Origin: UBA5158 sp040389045
Lineage (GTDB): Bacteria > Pseudomonadota > Gammaproteobacteria > DSM-16500
Direction: 5' to 3'
NCBI GenBank assembly: GCA_040389045.1
Contig: JAZKAT010000007.1
Coordinates: 92,050-156,049, forward strand
Length of the DNA: 64,000 nt
In this document: positions 36,230 to 46,070 of the stretch, one piece after another
Layout: every line of letters begins with the position of its first letter
How positions within the stretch are numbered: position 1 is the stretch's first letter
The notes under the pieces: generated by a model
Seen by the model: only the letters and a program-made list of their open reading frames with translations
Told to the model about the DNA's origin: nothing
Databases searched by the model: none
Made by a program: the position numbers and the translations under genes

Positions 36230-38467
36230 ATGCGGAAAGACATTTTTTATCGATTTGGCGAACTCATATATCGCTGCAGATGGTTAGTAATAATCTTCTG
36301 GCTATGCGTATTTATGGTATGTGTACCACTCGCGCCCAAATTCATCAGCTCATTTAAAGCCATAGGCTTCACCGACCCCAACTCCGCCAGCGCAAAAGCT
36401 AACGCTATTTTGAATAATAAATTAGGTTTCAGCTACAACCAATTTATCATCATGTACCACAGCGACAAATTACTTGCCACCCAACCACAATTTTCCCATG
36501 AAATTAAAGAATCATTAACTGGCTTAAAAGATTTTCCCATCAAAAATCAAATTTCTTATCCAAGTGTTGCGAATAAACAAATATCCGCCGATAAACACAC
36601 CGCCTACGCCGTAGTCTTACTTAAAAGTGACGAAGAAGTTGACCCAAAATTATTAAAGCAGTTTAAGTCAGCAGTTAAACTACCAGAATCATTAACTATG
36701 CATATGGGCGGTCAACCTATATTCCTGGAAGACACCAAAGTCCAGACCCAGCTAGATTTATTTAATGCAGAATATATAGCAACTCCTGTCGCCATCATTA
36801 CTATGCTATTTGTGTTTGGCTCGGCAGTCGCGGCAAGTTTACCGATTGTACTGGGCGGCGTTTGCGCCTTAGTTATTTTATTAATGCTATACGGTGTGGG
36901 CCAGGTACTCACGCTGTCGGTTTTTACCTTGAATATCGCGCTGTTATTAGGATTATGTCTTAGTCTTGATTATGCATTATTAATTATAAATCGTTACCGC
37001 GATGAATTAGACCAGGGACGCAGCGTCATTCAAGCCATCGCCGTCACCCAAGCCACTGCTGGCAAAGCAGTATTCTTTAGCGGGCTGGCGGTTTTCGTTA
37101 GTTTAAGCGCGCTATTATTATTCCCAATTAACGTTTTGTTTTCTGTAGGCATAGGTGGTTTAGCCGCCGTGTCTGTTGCAGTGGCAATCGCCGTCATCTT
37201 ATTACCCGCCATTTTAGCCATTCTCAACCACAAAATTAATGCCCTGAGCATACCCATATTAAATTCAAAAAAATTCCGCGCCAGTGATTGTTGGCGCTGG
37301 TTAGTGAATAAAGTGGTGAAAAAACCCTTTCTCTATTTCTTTACCATTTTATTTCTTTTAATCGCCATGGGTTATCCATTTTTAGATGCTAAATTTGGCT
37401 TCTCCGATTTTCGGATTTTGCCAAAAACCATGGAGAGCCGTCAGGTTTTTGAAAACTTTAAAACTCAATTTGGCGAAAATAATTTATCGCCCATCATGAT
37501 ATTAATCACCACGCCCCAAAAGAATATTATGACGGCCAGTAATATTAGTACTTTATACGATTACTCCAACACTTTGCGTAAAGATCCACGGGTTGAACGA
37601 GTGTTAGGTATTGCCAGTCTGGATCCAAGTTTAGAAAAGAAAGATTATGAAACGCTTTATTTCGAACAAAAAAAGGATTGGCCCCCCGAATTAATAGAAT
37701 TTTTAAATACTACGACCAAAGATGATTTAACGCTGATGCAGGTTATTAGCAAATTTCCCAGCAATTCTCCCGAGACTACCGCGCTCATTCAAGATTTGCG
37801 CGTCAGCAATCCGGGTGATCACTTAACCGTGGCGATCACCGGCTCTACCGTGAATAGTCTTGACGCGTTAACCAGTATTTCCCGCGTATTTCCCTACGCC
37901 TTATTATGGATAATGGGGTTTACTTATCTTATTTTATTAATTTTGCTGCGTTCGGTATTTTTGCCATTAAAAGCCATCGTCACCGCCATGTTAAGCTTAT
38001 TCGCCAGTTATGGCGTATTGACCCTGGTCATTCAAACCGGTTATTTACATCTTCTACTGAATTTTGCGCCGCAGGGCTTTTTAGATATCAGCTTACTGAT
38101 AATTATCTTTTGCGCCCTGTTTGGTATTTCCATGGATTACGAAGTTTTCCTGTTGACGCGTATTAAAGAATATCATGAGCAAACCGGTGATAATGAAAAA
38201 AGTATTGTTTTAGGAATAGACCGTAGTTGCAGAATTATTTCCAGCGCCGCGATCATCGTCATTCTTATTTGTTTTTCTTTTATGTCAGCCGATATTCTGA
38301 TCGTGAAAGCTTTTGGCTTAGGCATAGCAGTCGCGGTCTTTGTCGACGCCTTTATCATCCGCACCATGCTAGTTCCCGCCACCATGGTGATATTAAATAA
38401 ATGGAATTGGTATTTACCCAAATGGCTAAGCCGGATTTTACCTAAGATTTCTTTTGACCCCGATTAG
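36230..38467 (+). CDS. MMPL/RND-family membrane exporter
   Basis: A 745-residue protein with AAAGGA ahead of the ATG. It has the two-fold MMPL layout: a membrane segment, a periplasmic domain (about 40-170) and a five- to six-helix block, repeated from about residue 370. The conserved proton-relay region appears as LDYALLI in the first half and MDYEVFLLTR in the second. Such pumps export lipids or hydrophobic compounds across the inner membrane using the proton gradient. No membrane-fusion protein is adjacent. An isolated TATAAT at 36085-36090 lacks a good -35 partner. Confidence 0.9.
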   Translation: MRKDIFYRFGELIYRCRWLVIIFWLCVFMVCVPLAPKFISSFKAIGFTDPNSASAKANAILNNKLGFSYNQFIIMYHSDKLLATQPQFSHEIKESLTGLKDFPIKNQISYPSVANKQISADKHTAYAVVLLKSDEEVDPKLLKQFKSAVKLPESLTMHMGGQPIFLEDTKVQTQLDLFNAEYIATPVAIITMLFVFGSAVAASLPIVLGGVCALVILLMLYGVGQVLTLSVFTLNIALLLGLCLSLDYALLIINRYRDELDQGRSVIQAIAVTQATAGKAVFFSGLAVFVSLSALLLFPINVLFSVGIGGLAAVSVAVAIAVILLPAILAILNHKINALSIPILNSKKFRASDCWRWLVNKVVKKPFLYFFTILFLLIAMGYPFLDAKFGFSDFRILPKTMESRQVFENFKTQFGENNLSPIMILITTPQKNIMTASNISTLYDYSNTLRKDPRVERVLGIASLDPSLEKKDYETLYFEQKKDWPPELIEFLNTTTKDDLTLMQVISKFPSNSPETTALIQDLRVSNPGDHLTVAITGSTVNSLDALTSISRVFPYALLWIMGFTYLILLILLRSVFLPLKAIVTAMLSLFASYGVLTLVIQTGYLHLLLNFAPQGFLDISLLIIIFCALFGISMDYEVFLLTRIKEYHEQTGDNEKSIVLGIDRSCRIISSAAIIVILICFSFMSADILIVKAFGLGIAVAVFVDAFIIRTMLVPATMVILNKWNWYLPKWLSRILPKISFDPD

Positions 38468-38525
38468 ATTCACCTTTGCGCCCCTGACGTGAACTATTGT
38501 CATGCCTTGGAATGTTAACAGCCGG

Positions 38526-38810
38526 TTACACAACGGGTTGTTCAATCACAGGTTTCAGCAATAAAGTACCTTCCTGCAAATTCACTTCAGTGGTGAGATG
38601 CGTGAAAGTGCAGGCAATAATTTTCCCCTGCGCCGTGTAAGAAAGTCGACATTTGCCATTATTAATAAATTCCAATTCATGCGTAGTGATATCATCGCTG
38701 CGAATCACACGGTGGCAAAGCACATCAGGCAAATGATCGATAGTGATCTTCTTTACATGATCCAGATTAATCGTTACACCACCATCATTACCCATCAAAA
38801 TCTCAGACAT
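38526..38810 (-). CDS. Small hypothetical protein of 94 residues
   Basis: ATG 38810 (MSEILMGNDGG) follows an AGAGAG ribosome site and is preferred to the extended frame reaching 38918, which runs through repeat-like intergenic sequence. The protein is strand-rich (GVTINLDHVKKI, KCRLSYTAQGKII) with three Cys. No signal peptide and no family recognised. It is convergent with the exporter gene. Confidence 0.6.
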   Translation of the reverse strand: MSEILMGNDGGVTINLDHVKKITIDHLPDVLCHRVIRSDDITTHELEFINNGKCRLSYTAQGKIIACTFTHLTTEVNLQEGTLLLKPVIEQPVV

Positions 38811-38880
38811 AAAATTCTCTCTTTGTAGCATAACCCTATCCCACACACCGCTGCCATTCCCAAACCTTCTTCCACCCTGC

Positions 38881-38940
38881 CTGTCATTCCCGAAACATAA
38901 TTCCACACACCCTGTCATTCCCGCGCAGGCGGGAATCCAT
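38881..38940. repeat. Intergenic palindromic repeat with ATTCCCGC core
   Basis: A perfect-armed palindrome, ATTCCCGCGCAGGCGGGAAT, lies at 38917-38936, with the partial direct copy CTGTCATTCCCG at 38881-38892. The TGTCATTCCCGCG...GGCGGGAATCC unit is a common dispersed element in proteobacterial intergenic DNA. Only one full copy is seen in this window. Confidence 0.65.
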
Positions 38941-38999
38941 TCATTGAAACCATGCCCGGCGCAGCGATTTCTGCTGGAAATTACAGTAAAAACAATAAC

Positions 39000-39395
39000 C
39001 TATTTACGCTTCTTACGTTTCTTCGGTGCCAACTGCTTCTTCTTAACATCCCGGGTCGTAAACCACTCATCCCCATAAGAAACAAAAATTTCCTCACCCT
39101 TTTTAATCGCCGTGGCCGCTGTGAACGTCGCAACCCGTCGTTTTAAATTGAATTCATATTCCGCATTTGGTTCATCCGCGTGATTATACAGACTCCCATA
39201 GCCAAATAATAAAGCGAACTTTTTCCCCGCCTCAAAAATATAATCAATAACCACTTCATCTTCCGTATCCGAATAAACAAAACAACATTCTTCGATTTTT
39301 TCACCTTTTCGAAGATCTTTATCAGCAAAGACCCCAAAACCATGAATAGTGGATTTCTTAACTGCCAATTTGTTTTGAAATAATTTTTTATTCAT
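39000..39395 (-). CDS. Minimal SET-domain protein with lysine-rich tail
   Basis: A 131-residue protein that is almost only a SET domain, the eukaryotic-type lysine methyltransferase fold. Visible are HGFGVFADKDLRKGE (18-32), the SAM/pseudoknot motif YNHADEPNAEY (70-80) and IKKGEEIFVSYG (97-108) with the catalytic-type Tyr107. No pre-SET or post-SET Cys cluster is present. The last 14 residues, KKKQLAPKKRKKRK, look like a bipartite nuclear localisation signal. It could methylate host histones, as RomA/LegAS4 and chlamydial SET proteins do, or a bacterial basic protein. Small SET proteins also occur in free-living bacteria, so an effector role is inferred. Confidence 0.83.
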   Translation of the reverse strand: MNKKLFQNKLAVKKSTIHGFGVFADKDLRKGEKIEECCFVYSDTEDEVVIDYIFEAGKKFALLFGYGSLYNHADEPNAEYEFNLKRRVATFTAATAIKKGEEIFVSYGDEWFTTRDVKKKQLAPKKRKKRK

Positions 39396-39612
39396 AAATA
39401 TTTAAAGCTTCTTTAGTAATTAAATAGCGGTGCATAATATCACGATTTAGAAATTCAGCACATTTATTTGAGTATAGTTAAATGCCAAAATAGAGTGGCT
39501 TGCCCTTGATGAATACTACGTAAAACATATGCTTATTAATATTATATAGTTTTATTCGCAAAATCGCTTTAACATTAGCCCTCGACAAGACTACTCAGTA
39601 TTTTCAGGTGAA

Positions 39613-42354
39613 ATGTTGAAAAAAAATATTTATCGCTGTCTAACCATCATTTTTTGCTGGTTGATAGTAACACCGACATATGCAGATGACTGGACGGGAA
39701 ATATTGACGGTAACTGGTTTAACCCACTCAATTGGGCCAGCCTGAGCCTACCCACTGCCGCAACTGATATAACAATTGATAATCCGCCAGTAAACAGTCC
39801 AACTGTCAGCACACCTGGCGCGGTGGCCCATGCTATTTCTCTAGGTTTGACCAGTTCAGGTACGTTGAATATGGCCAGTGGCGGCCAATTGACTAATACC
39901 TCAACCACCATGGGAGATGGAAGCGTTGCTTCGGGAACCGCGGTCATTAGCGATCCCGGTACCCTCTGGACCATGTCAAACAATTTGATCATTGGGAACA
40001 ATGGCACCGGCACACTGGTTATTCTAAATGGCGCGGTGGTAAACAATGCTACCGCTGATGTAGGTTCACAAAGCAATAGCAGCGGTACCGTCACGCTGGA
40101 TGGCAGTGGCACACAATGGAATAATGCCGGTACATTATTCATCGCCGACCAGGGCTCAGGCACCATGGTGTTAACCAATGGCGCCGTCGTCAAAAACATT
40201 GATGGCTTCGTTAGCAATCAAAACGGCATCACCGGCTTTGGCGACGTGATTATTGAAGGTGCTGGTACACAATGGCTTAATTCCGGTAATTTGACGATTG
40301 CCAACGGCGTTAATACCGCCGCCGCTCTAGACATTAGTGAAGGCGCGACCCTGAGCGCCGTGAATACTGTTTTAGCCAATCAAACAGGTTCATCCGCCAC
40401 CGTCACCCTCGAAAATACGGGCACCGTCTGGAATAATACCTCACTCATTATCGGGCAAGCCGGTACAGCCAACGTCACCCTCTCAGACAGCGCGACTTTA
40501 AATGTCACTGGCGCCGCTGGCGTAACCATAGGTGCTAACAGTGTATTGAATATTGGTGCCGCTGACGGCAGTCCCGCTGTCGCTGGCGGTCAATTAAATA
40601 CACCGGCCATTTTTCTAAATAGTAATGCCAATATTTTCTTTAATCACACTGATACAAATAATGTAGTCAGCGCGAATATCACCGGCAGCGGTGCTATTAC
40701 GCAAGAAGGCACTGGCACCACCGTACTCACCGGCATCAACGCCTACACGGGTGGAACTTCCATTAGCGCCGGCACGCTGCAAGGTACCAGCAATGGACTG
40801 CAAGGTAACATCATCAATAATTCTCATTTGATATTTGATCAACCCACAAACGGAAATTTTTCCGGCCTCATCAGTGGCAGTGGCGATGTAACCAAAACCG
40901 GTGCGGGTACCGTATTTTTTAATACACCTATGACTTACACAGGTAACACAGTTATTTCACAAGGTACATTAGCAACTGGCGCAGAAAATATTTTAACAAA
41001 TACCCCCACGGTGAGCATTGCTAAAAAGGGTGTATTTGATCTAGCTGGATTTCAACAAACTATAAATAATTTACAAAATAACGGCACTCTCACCCTGTCT
41101 CACGGTGGTAACGCTACAACGAATACTCTGGTAGTAAATAATTTTAGTGGTAACGGCACCATTAACATGACAGCAGATCTAGTCAATAACCTAAATGATT
41201 TCATCACCATCAACGGCAGCAGTAGCGGCATACAACAACTCGTTTTAAACAATCCGCAACAAAATGTTGACCCAGCAACTGACACTACTTTGAAACTCGT
41301 ACAAACTACGGATGGTCTGGCAAGTTTCAGTGGTAGGGTTGATGCGGGAACATTTGAATATATTGTGCGTCGTGGTAATAATTCGTTAACAACACCCGAT
41401 CCGCATGCCTGGTATTTAATCCGACTCGATGTTTTAACTGGCACCGCGACCGCGGCAATTGGAACTTATTCGTCAATCGTGCCCTTGTATTATTCTGACC
41501 TGCAAACGTTAACAGCGCGCATGGGTGATTTGCGCTTAGGGGATGCCAGCGGTACCTGGGTGCGTGCATTTGGCAACAGAATGCAAATCAATAATCAAGT
41601 CAGCCCTGCCTTCAACCAAAACAGCGGTGGTATTCAAACGGGTTTTGACCGCGGTTTTAACGCAGTGTGGAATGGCCATATCAACCTGGGGGCTTTCACC
41701 GATTATTTGTACGCCGCCAGACAGTTTCATCAAAATGCCTCTGGTACTACGCAAAGTATGTCATTAGGTGTCTATGCTACCTGGTTACATCCCGCGGGCT
41801 GGTATGCCGATATTGTCGGTAAGTACAGCCAATACTGGAATGATTTTCAGGCGACTACATCAAATGGTTTACCTTCCAATGCAAATTACCGCGTGCCTGC
41901 TCTGGGTGGGTCATTTGAAGCGGGAAAGAAATTTACTATACCGGGCAAAATTAATAATTTTTTTATTGAGCCACAATTGCAGTTGGCTACCGTCTGGGTT
42001 GATGCCAGCCAATACCGGGCCGGCAATGGTTTACAAGTCCATGGCGGCAGCCAGACATCGCTGGAAGGCCGATTAGGGCTGCGTACTGGGGTAGAAGTCC
42101 CTTTGAATAACCATCGCGTCCTTGAACCTTATCTACAGGCTGCCGTGCTGCAGGAATTTAATAAATATAACACTATTACGACCAACACGACGTCGTTCCA
42201 GACTCATTTACCTCAGACTATCAAACGCTTAGGGGCAGGTGTGGCCAGCAAATTGGGTGAAAAAATGGTTTTATATGGCGAATATTATTATTCAGTTGGA
42301 ACAAACTTCCGTGAACCGGTGTCCTTGGACCTAGGTCTACGGGTGAGTTGGTAG
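39613..42354 (+). CDS. Type V autotransporter with repetitive passenger
   Basis: A 913-residue autotransporter. The signal peptide covers about 1-25 (cleavage near TYADD). The passenger (about 26-630) consists of Gly/Asn/Thr-rich beta-helix repeats such as GSGTxWNNxGxLxIxxxGxG, and includes two autotransporter-associated strands (GTTVLTGINAYTGGTSISAGTL and GTVFFNTPMTYTGNTVISQGTL patterns). The translocator beta-barrel occupies the last 270 residues and ends LGLRVSW, with the terminal aromatic residue needed for BAM insertion. It is likely a surface adhesin or structural protein, as no protease motif is visible. Confidence 0.92.
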   Translation: MLKKNIYRCLTIIFCWLIVTPTYADDWTGNIDGNWFNPLNWASLSLPTAATDITIDNPPVNSPTVSTPGAVAHAISLGLTSSGTLNMASGGQLTNTSTTMGDGSVASGTAVISDPGTLWTMSNNLIIGNNGTGTLVILNGAVVNNATADVGSQSNSSGTVTLDGSGTQWNNAGTLFIADQGSGTMVLTNGAVVKNIDGFVSNQNGITGFGDVIIEGAGTQWLNSGNLTIANGVNTAAALDISEGATLSAVNTVLANQTGSSATVTLENTGTVWNNTSLIIGQAGTANVTLSDSATLNVTGAAGVTIGANSVLNIGAADGSPAVAGGQLNTPAIFLNSNANIFFNHTDTNNVVSANITGSGAITQEGTGTTVLTGINAYTGGTSISAGTLQGTSNGLQGNIINNSHLIFDQPTNGNFSGLISGSGDVTKTGAGTVFFNTPMTYTGNTVISQGTLATGAENILTNTPTVSIAKKGVFDLAGFQQTINNLQNNGTLTLSHGGNATTNTLVVNNFSGNGTINMTADLVNNLNDFITINGSSSGIQQLVLNNPQQNVDPATDTTLKLVQTTDGLASFSGRVDAGTFEYIVRRGNNSLTTPDPHAWYLIRLDVLTGTATAAIGTYSSIVPLYYSDLQTLTARMGDLRLGDASGTWVRAFGNRMQINNQVSPAFNQNSGGIQTGFDRGFNAVWNGHINLGAFTDYLYAARQFHQNASGTTQSMSLGVYATWLHPAGWYADIVGKYSQYWNDFQATTSNGLPSNANYRVPALGGSFEAGKKFTIPGKINNFFIEPQLQLATVWVDASQYRAGNGLQVHGGSQTSLEGRLGLRTGVEVPLNNHRVLEPYLQAAVLQEFNKYNTITTNTTSFQTHLPQTIKRLGAGVASKLGEKMVLYGEYYYSVGTNFREPVSLDLGLRVSW

Positions 42355-42444
42355 AGCAATTCTTTCCTGTATTTTTTTAATACTTAATCATTCCTTAAGC
42401 TTATCATGTTAACTTATTGACCTGGTTTTACACGAGAGAGTCTA

Positions 42445-44934
42445 ATGAGTATTTTTCAAGAACAAATCAAATTTCTACATAAGCAATTGATTTATTTAGT
42501 AGAACAAAAAAAACTAACCTTCAGCGCGGCGGCTAACGTCTTGCGCGAGTTGTTTGTTAATCAAAAAATGTCCGATCATTTGCCTAATGACACCTTGGAG
42601 ATTGGTCTATCTTTGGCCATTTCACAATTGGTAATAGAAATAATTTGTGAAAAAATCCGTATGGAATTGGGTGATGAATTAGTAGAAAAGCTTAAATTAA
42701 AACCTGAAACTGCCCTGCACACGGTAGGCTATTGCTCTTCCTCTGTATCAAAAATTATTAGAAATGGCATTGCCAACAACCTTCCTGTGTATCGTATTAG
42801 TGGCAGCTTGCATAACCAGGGTGGTTTGAACCTGGCAAATTTAAACCCTCTGCACTTGCAGGTGCTGGACTATTACCTCATTCGTTATAAATTAAGCGGC
42901 GATCAAGCCCTGGCAACAATGAATGATTTATCGTTTGACGCATTGTATGACTTAGCAACTACGATCAACATACACTTACCGGCTATTCTCGAAATTGCTG
43001 CCGGAATGATGAAAGAATACAACATATCATTTGCCATTACGTTACAGCGCATGGTTGAAGTATTAGATGAGCAACCCAGCTTTTCCAACTGGCGTCCATT
43101 AATTCCTCCCACCTTCATTAAACAAATAGCCACGGCGAAATTGATGATTCAAGATATTCATTCACTATTTCCAGGATCATTTGCAGCTGCTCAACCGGTC
43201 ATGGAGCATTATATTTCGCAGCAAGCCAACCAAACTACAACCAGTACTGTTTACAAGATAGAAGAAACTTCATTACAATTAATACAAAAGTTGGGCTGGA
43301 ATGAACAACAAGCTCAAGACATTTATAATAAACTGGATACCATGCAAGTTCGTGACTTACCTAATGCGGTTTATTTTGGAATCCCGACTTATGTCAACAC
43401 CGCGGAATATTTGTTAACGCTGTCTTTGACTCTAGATGAAGCCCATGAAGAAATAACACGAATCGCCAAATCCCGTTTCGCCGGTCCTAAATATATAATT
43501 GCATTTGAAGATAATGATTATGCGGAAAATATTAAGAAATCCGGCTTGGCGATGTGGCATATTGAATTGTTACTTAGTGATAAAAAGATTAAAGAAATTT
43601 ATACTGACAAATTCAGAAATGAAAACAGAGAAAAAACCGCTGCCGCGCAAAAAGCCGTTTTTGATAATACCAATAATAAAATAAACTACGAATATCACCA
43701 TAACAGAGAACTTTACTTCGCTAATATTATTGACCTGGCAGAACATACCTTAGGTTACAGCAATGTGAGCGCTGCTAATTTTCCTAATCAATTTACCGAA
43801 AATATTATTGCCGAAATTCCAGCTGTCGCAACGAGTGTTATCGACATTTTAAAAAATCTGACTATTCATACCATGTACCTTCATAACAAGACACTTGATG
43901 AAAGTCTTAACATGATTTGGAAAGTTTCAACAAATCGTTTTCGACCGGAAAACAATTATATATTTTATAGCGCTGCCAGTAGCGTAACTATTGAAGAATG
44001 GTATTTTCAATTACTAAGTGACAGTATCCGTGATGAAATGATTCTCGCCGCAAAAGCTATTGAGCCAAAACTTGATGCAAATACCAATATACCTGTCGTT
44101 GGTATGATGTTTGGTAATCAAATCGGAAAAAGAGGTCAGGAAATAAAAGCGGCGAGATACCAGGAATCCATTGACCGATTAATCGAAACAGGCTTTCCCC
44201 AGGAAACCGCTCAAGTCATGATCCAGGACAAGTTAAGTCAACAGCAGGTCTTTCTCGTTCCTTATTTGTTGAAGCTTAAAATCCCCGTGATGAAAGAAGT
44301 CATGAAAGCAATTATTACCATAGACCCAAGCTTGAAATCTTATCCTGACGCCGTAGCCCAAATGAAACAAATAATTGAACGGAATTACGATCACGTAGGC
44401 AACCGTCTCCATTATGAATTACTTGTTGAGGACCAGAGAATTCAACACTGGCACTTACCATTAATTTCAGAAGCTGACCAATTAAAATTATTTGAAGAAG
44501 CCAGCGCCAGCGCGCAAGATTATCAATCTAAACTTGATAAGCAATTAACTCATCTTGATGGCGTTGCAGTTAACCGTACTCATAGATTATACCCTCCGCG
44601 TCCTGGCGGCGCTGTTTTACCGCGTCCAGTAGCTTATGCAACACCTGCTGTTGCGGCTAATAATACACTGGCTATCCACCAATCAGCTTATACCCGATAT
44701 TCCCAACCTCTCATTAATGGGCGCATGACTAATTTGGATCTTTCTATTTTGACAGGTATCGGTATAACTGGAATCGTTTGTTTTCTGGTTGGTGTTGTCA
44801 CTTATTGGAGCCCACATATCAGATTAGGCGTTTTTGGTCGTTGTTTTAGAAAACGCAAACCTGCGGCTACAAAATCGGAATCACAACCGCTTCTAGACGC
44901 TGATGCTGCAAAACATATAAATCACAGAGTATAA
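42445..44934 (+). CDS. Large lineage-specific protein with C-terminal membrane anchor
   Basis: An 829-residue protein, with GAGAG ahead of the ATG. The body is helical and holds degenerate segments of one kind: a hydrophobic helix, then (L/G)(S/T/W)xx(Q/E)Ax-helix-turn-helix. Examples are LSGDQALATMNDLSFDALYDL, LGWNEQQAQDIYNKLDTM and LTLDEAHEEITRI. One membrane segment lies near residues 770-792, followed by GVFGRCFRKRKP and an acidic end. The same C-terminal layout ends the protein at 1085-2272. No enzyme motif found. It may be a host-membrane-targeted effector with a scaffold of helical repeats. Confidence 0.7.
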   Translation: MSIFQEQIKFLHKQLIYLVEQKKLTFSAAANVLRELFVNQKMSDHLPNDTLEIGLSLAISQLVIEIICEKIRMELGDELVEKLKLKPETALHTVGYCSSSVSKIIRNGIANNLPVYRISGSLHNQGGLNLANLNPLHLQVLDYYLIRYKLSGDQALATMNDLSFDALYDLATTINIHLPAILEIAAGMMKEYNISFAITLQRMVEVLDEQPSFSNWRPLIPPTFIKQIATAKLMIQDIHSLFPGSFAAAQPVMEHYISQQANQTTTSTVYKIEETSLQLIQKLGWNEQQAQDIYNKLDTMQVRDLPNAVYFGIPTYVNTAEYLLTLSLTLDEAHEEITRIAKSRFAGPKYIIAFEDNDYAENIKKSGLAMWHIELLLSDKKIKEIYTDKFRNENREKTAAAQKAVFDNTNNKINYEYHHNRELYFANIIDLAEHTLGYSNVSAANFPNQFTENIIAEIPAVATSVIDILKNLTIHTMYLHNKTLDESLNMIWKVSTNRFRPENNYIFYSAASSVTIEEWYFQLLSDSIRDEMILAAKAIEPKLDANTNIPVVGMMFGNQIGKRGQEIKAARYQESIDRLIETGFPQETAQVMIQDKLSQQQVFLVPYLLKLKIPVMKEVMKAIITIDPSLKSYPDAVAQMKQIIERNYDHVGNRLHYELLVEDQRIQHWHLPLISEADQLKLFEEASASAQDYQSKLDKQLTHLDGVAVNRTHRLYPPRPGGAVLPRPVAYATPAVAANNTLAIHQSAYTRYSQPLINGRMTNLDLSILTGIGITGIVCFLVGVVTYWSPHIRLGVFGRCFRKRKPAATKSESQPLLDADAAKHINHRV

Positions 44935-44941
44935 AGCGTTT

Positions 44942-45571
44942 TTACTCTTTATGCTTTTTGCTGACCGCCATACATTTATGGTAATACTCCATAATTTCCG
45001 CCTTGGTTGCATTCATCCAGGGCGACCCGCTAGTTCCACCCAAGCTGACTTCCGTACATTCATCCGCAATATCCACGTATAAACGTCCATGCAAGTGATC
45101 GACTTCATGCTGCAGAATACGTGCATACCATCCCTTCGCTTCAACTTGTTGTGGCTGGCCTTCCTCATCAAGATAATTCACCCGCACTTTTTCCACTCGC
45201 GGAGTAATCCGGGCGCAGCTTTTCACACTTAAACAACCCTCAAAAAAATAGAGTGGGTCATAAGTTACTTGGGTTAATTCAGGATTGAACATGACATGAA
45301 AATTAACGAGGTTGCGATCACGTTCTTTTAGGATTTCGGGTTTAAATATATTTTGGCGGGCGGCATTATCTTCTATAACAATTATTTGTAAGGATTCGCC
45401 TATCTGGGGGGCGGCCAAACCTACCCCCGGGGCAGTCCGCATAGTGACTTTCATGTCCTCTACGAGCTGTCTAATTTTTGCACTCTTTATCTCTTTTACT
45501 GTTAAGTTTCTCGCTATTTTTCTAAGACTTTCACCGCCCTCTTCGCCAAGTTGATAAATCCTCATATTCAT
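44942..45571 (-). CDS. def: Peptide deformylase
   Basis: Removes the formyl group from nascent proteins. All three family motifs are intact: GVGLAAPQ (49-56), EGCLS with metal ligand Cys113, and QHEVDH with His155, Glu156 and His159. At 209 residues it is longer than E. coli Def (169). It has an insertion around 70-92 and an extended C-terminus, so it may be a secondary PDF; no fmt gene is adjacent, unlike the usual def-fmt pair. Confidence 0.94.
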   Translation of the reverse strand: MNMRIYQLGEEGGESLRKIARNLTVKEIKSAKIRQLVEDMKVTMRTAPGVGLAAPQIGESLQIIVIEDNAARQNIFKPEILKERDRNLVNFHVMFNPELTQVTYDPLYFFEGCLSVKSCARITPRVEKVRVNYLDEEGQPQQVEAKGWYARILQHEVDHLHGRLYVDIADECTEVSLGGTSGSPWMNATKAEIMEYYHKCMAVSKKHKE

Positions 45572-45653
45572 TGCAAACCCTTTTTGATATAATAGCTTAA
45601 TGAGTCCTAATATAATTTAATTTGCAGTTCCTTTAAATAGAGTGGACCAACAA

Positions 45654-46067
45654 ATGCGAATATTAGCTCTGTGTCTTTTCATGTTAAGCACGGCAACCGC
45701 TTGGGCAGCTATGCCTGTATGTGCGACTCAAGGAATTTGTGAAGTTGGAACAAGCTGTGTCTGCACTATCCCATCTAATTCTACGCAAGACCGTTATTAC
45801 TATCTGCAAATTGACGGATTACTTAAGGAACATGTTTATCAGTGCAAGATGTCAAACTCTACGGGCCTGACCATGCTGATAACCACTGCGAAAGTTCCGA
45901 ATGGCGCAAGCTTGTCATGCCAGGGTTCTTGTCAGCATTTTCCAGTTAGCCTGCTAGTTGATACTCGCGAATTAGTCAAACCCACCGATAGTATGTTAGT
46001 TAAAATCTTTATCCCCGGCACTGATGTGCCCACCGATTTTAAATCCAGTTGTAATGTAGTTTATTAA
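45654..46067 (+). CDS. Small secreted Cys-rich protein
   Basis: ATG 45654 begins a signal peptide (MRILALCLFMLSTATAWA, cleaved near residue 19); an in-frame GTG at 45642 would add four residues. The mature part has eight Cys, four of them clustered within 16 residues (PVCATQGICEVGTSCVC). The even count suggests disulfides in an exported protein. No family recognised. It ends 3 bp before the convergent Ser-tailed gene. Confidence 0.65.
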   Translation: MRILALCLFMLSTATAWAAMPVCATQGICEVGTSCVCTIPSNSTQDRYYYLQIDGLLKEHVYQCKMSNSTGLTMLITTAKVPNGASLSCQGSCQHFPVSLLVDTRELVKPTDSMLVKIFIPGTDVPTDFKSSCNVVY

Positions 46068-46070
46068 GCT

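Noticed and set aside
38811..38918. N-terminal extension of the small gene at 38526-38810
   Set aside because: The extra 36 codons run through intergenic repeat sequence, and a ribosome site fits the internal ATG.
39630..40217. 195-codon open frame antisense to the autotransporter
   Set aside because: It mirrors the Gly/Asn/Thr-rich repeats of a clear plus-strand gene, has no ribosome site and no protein-like composition.
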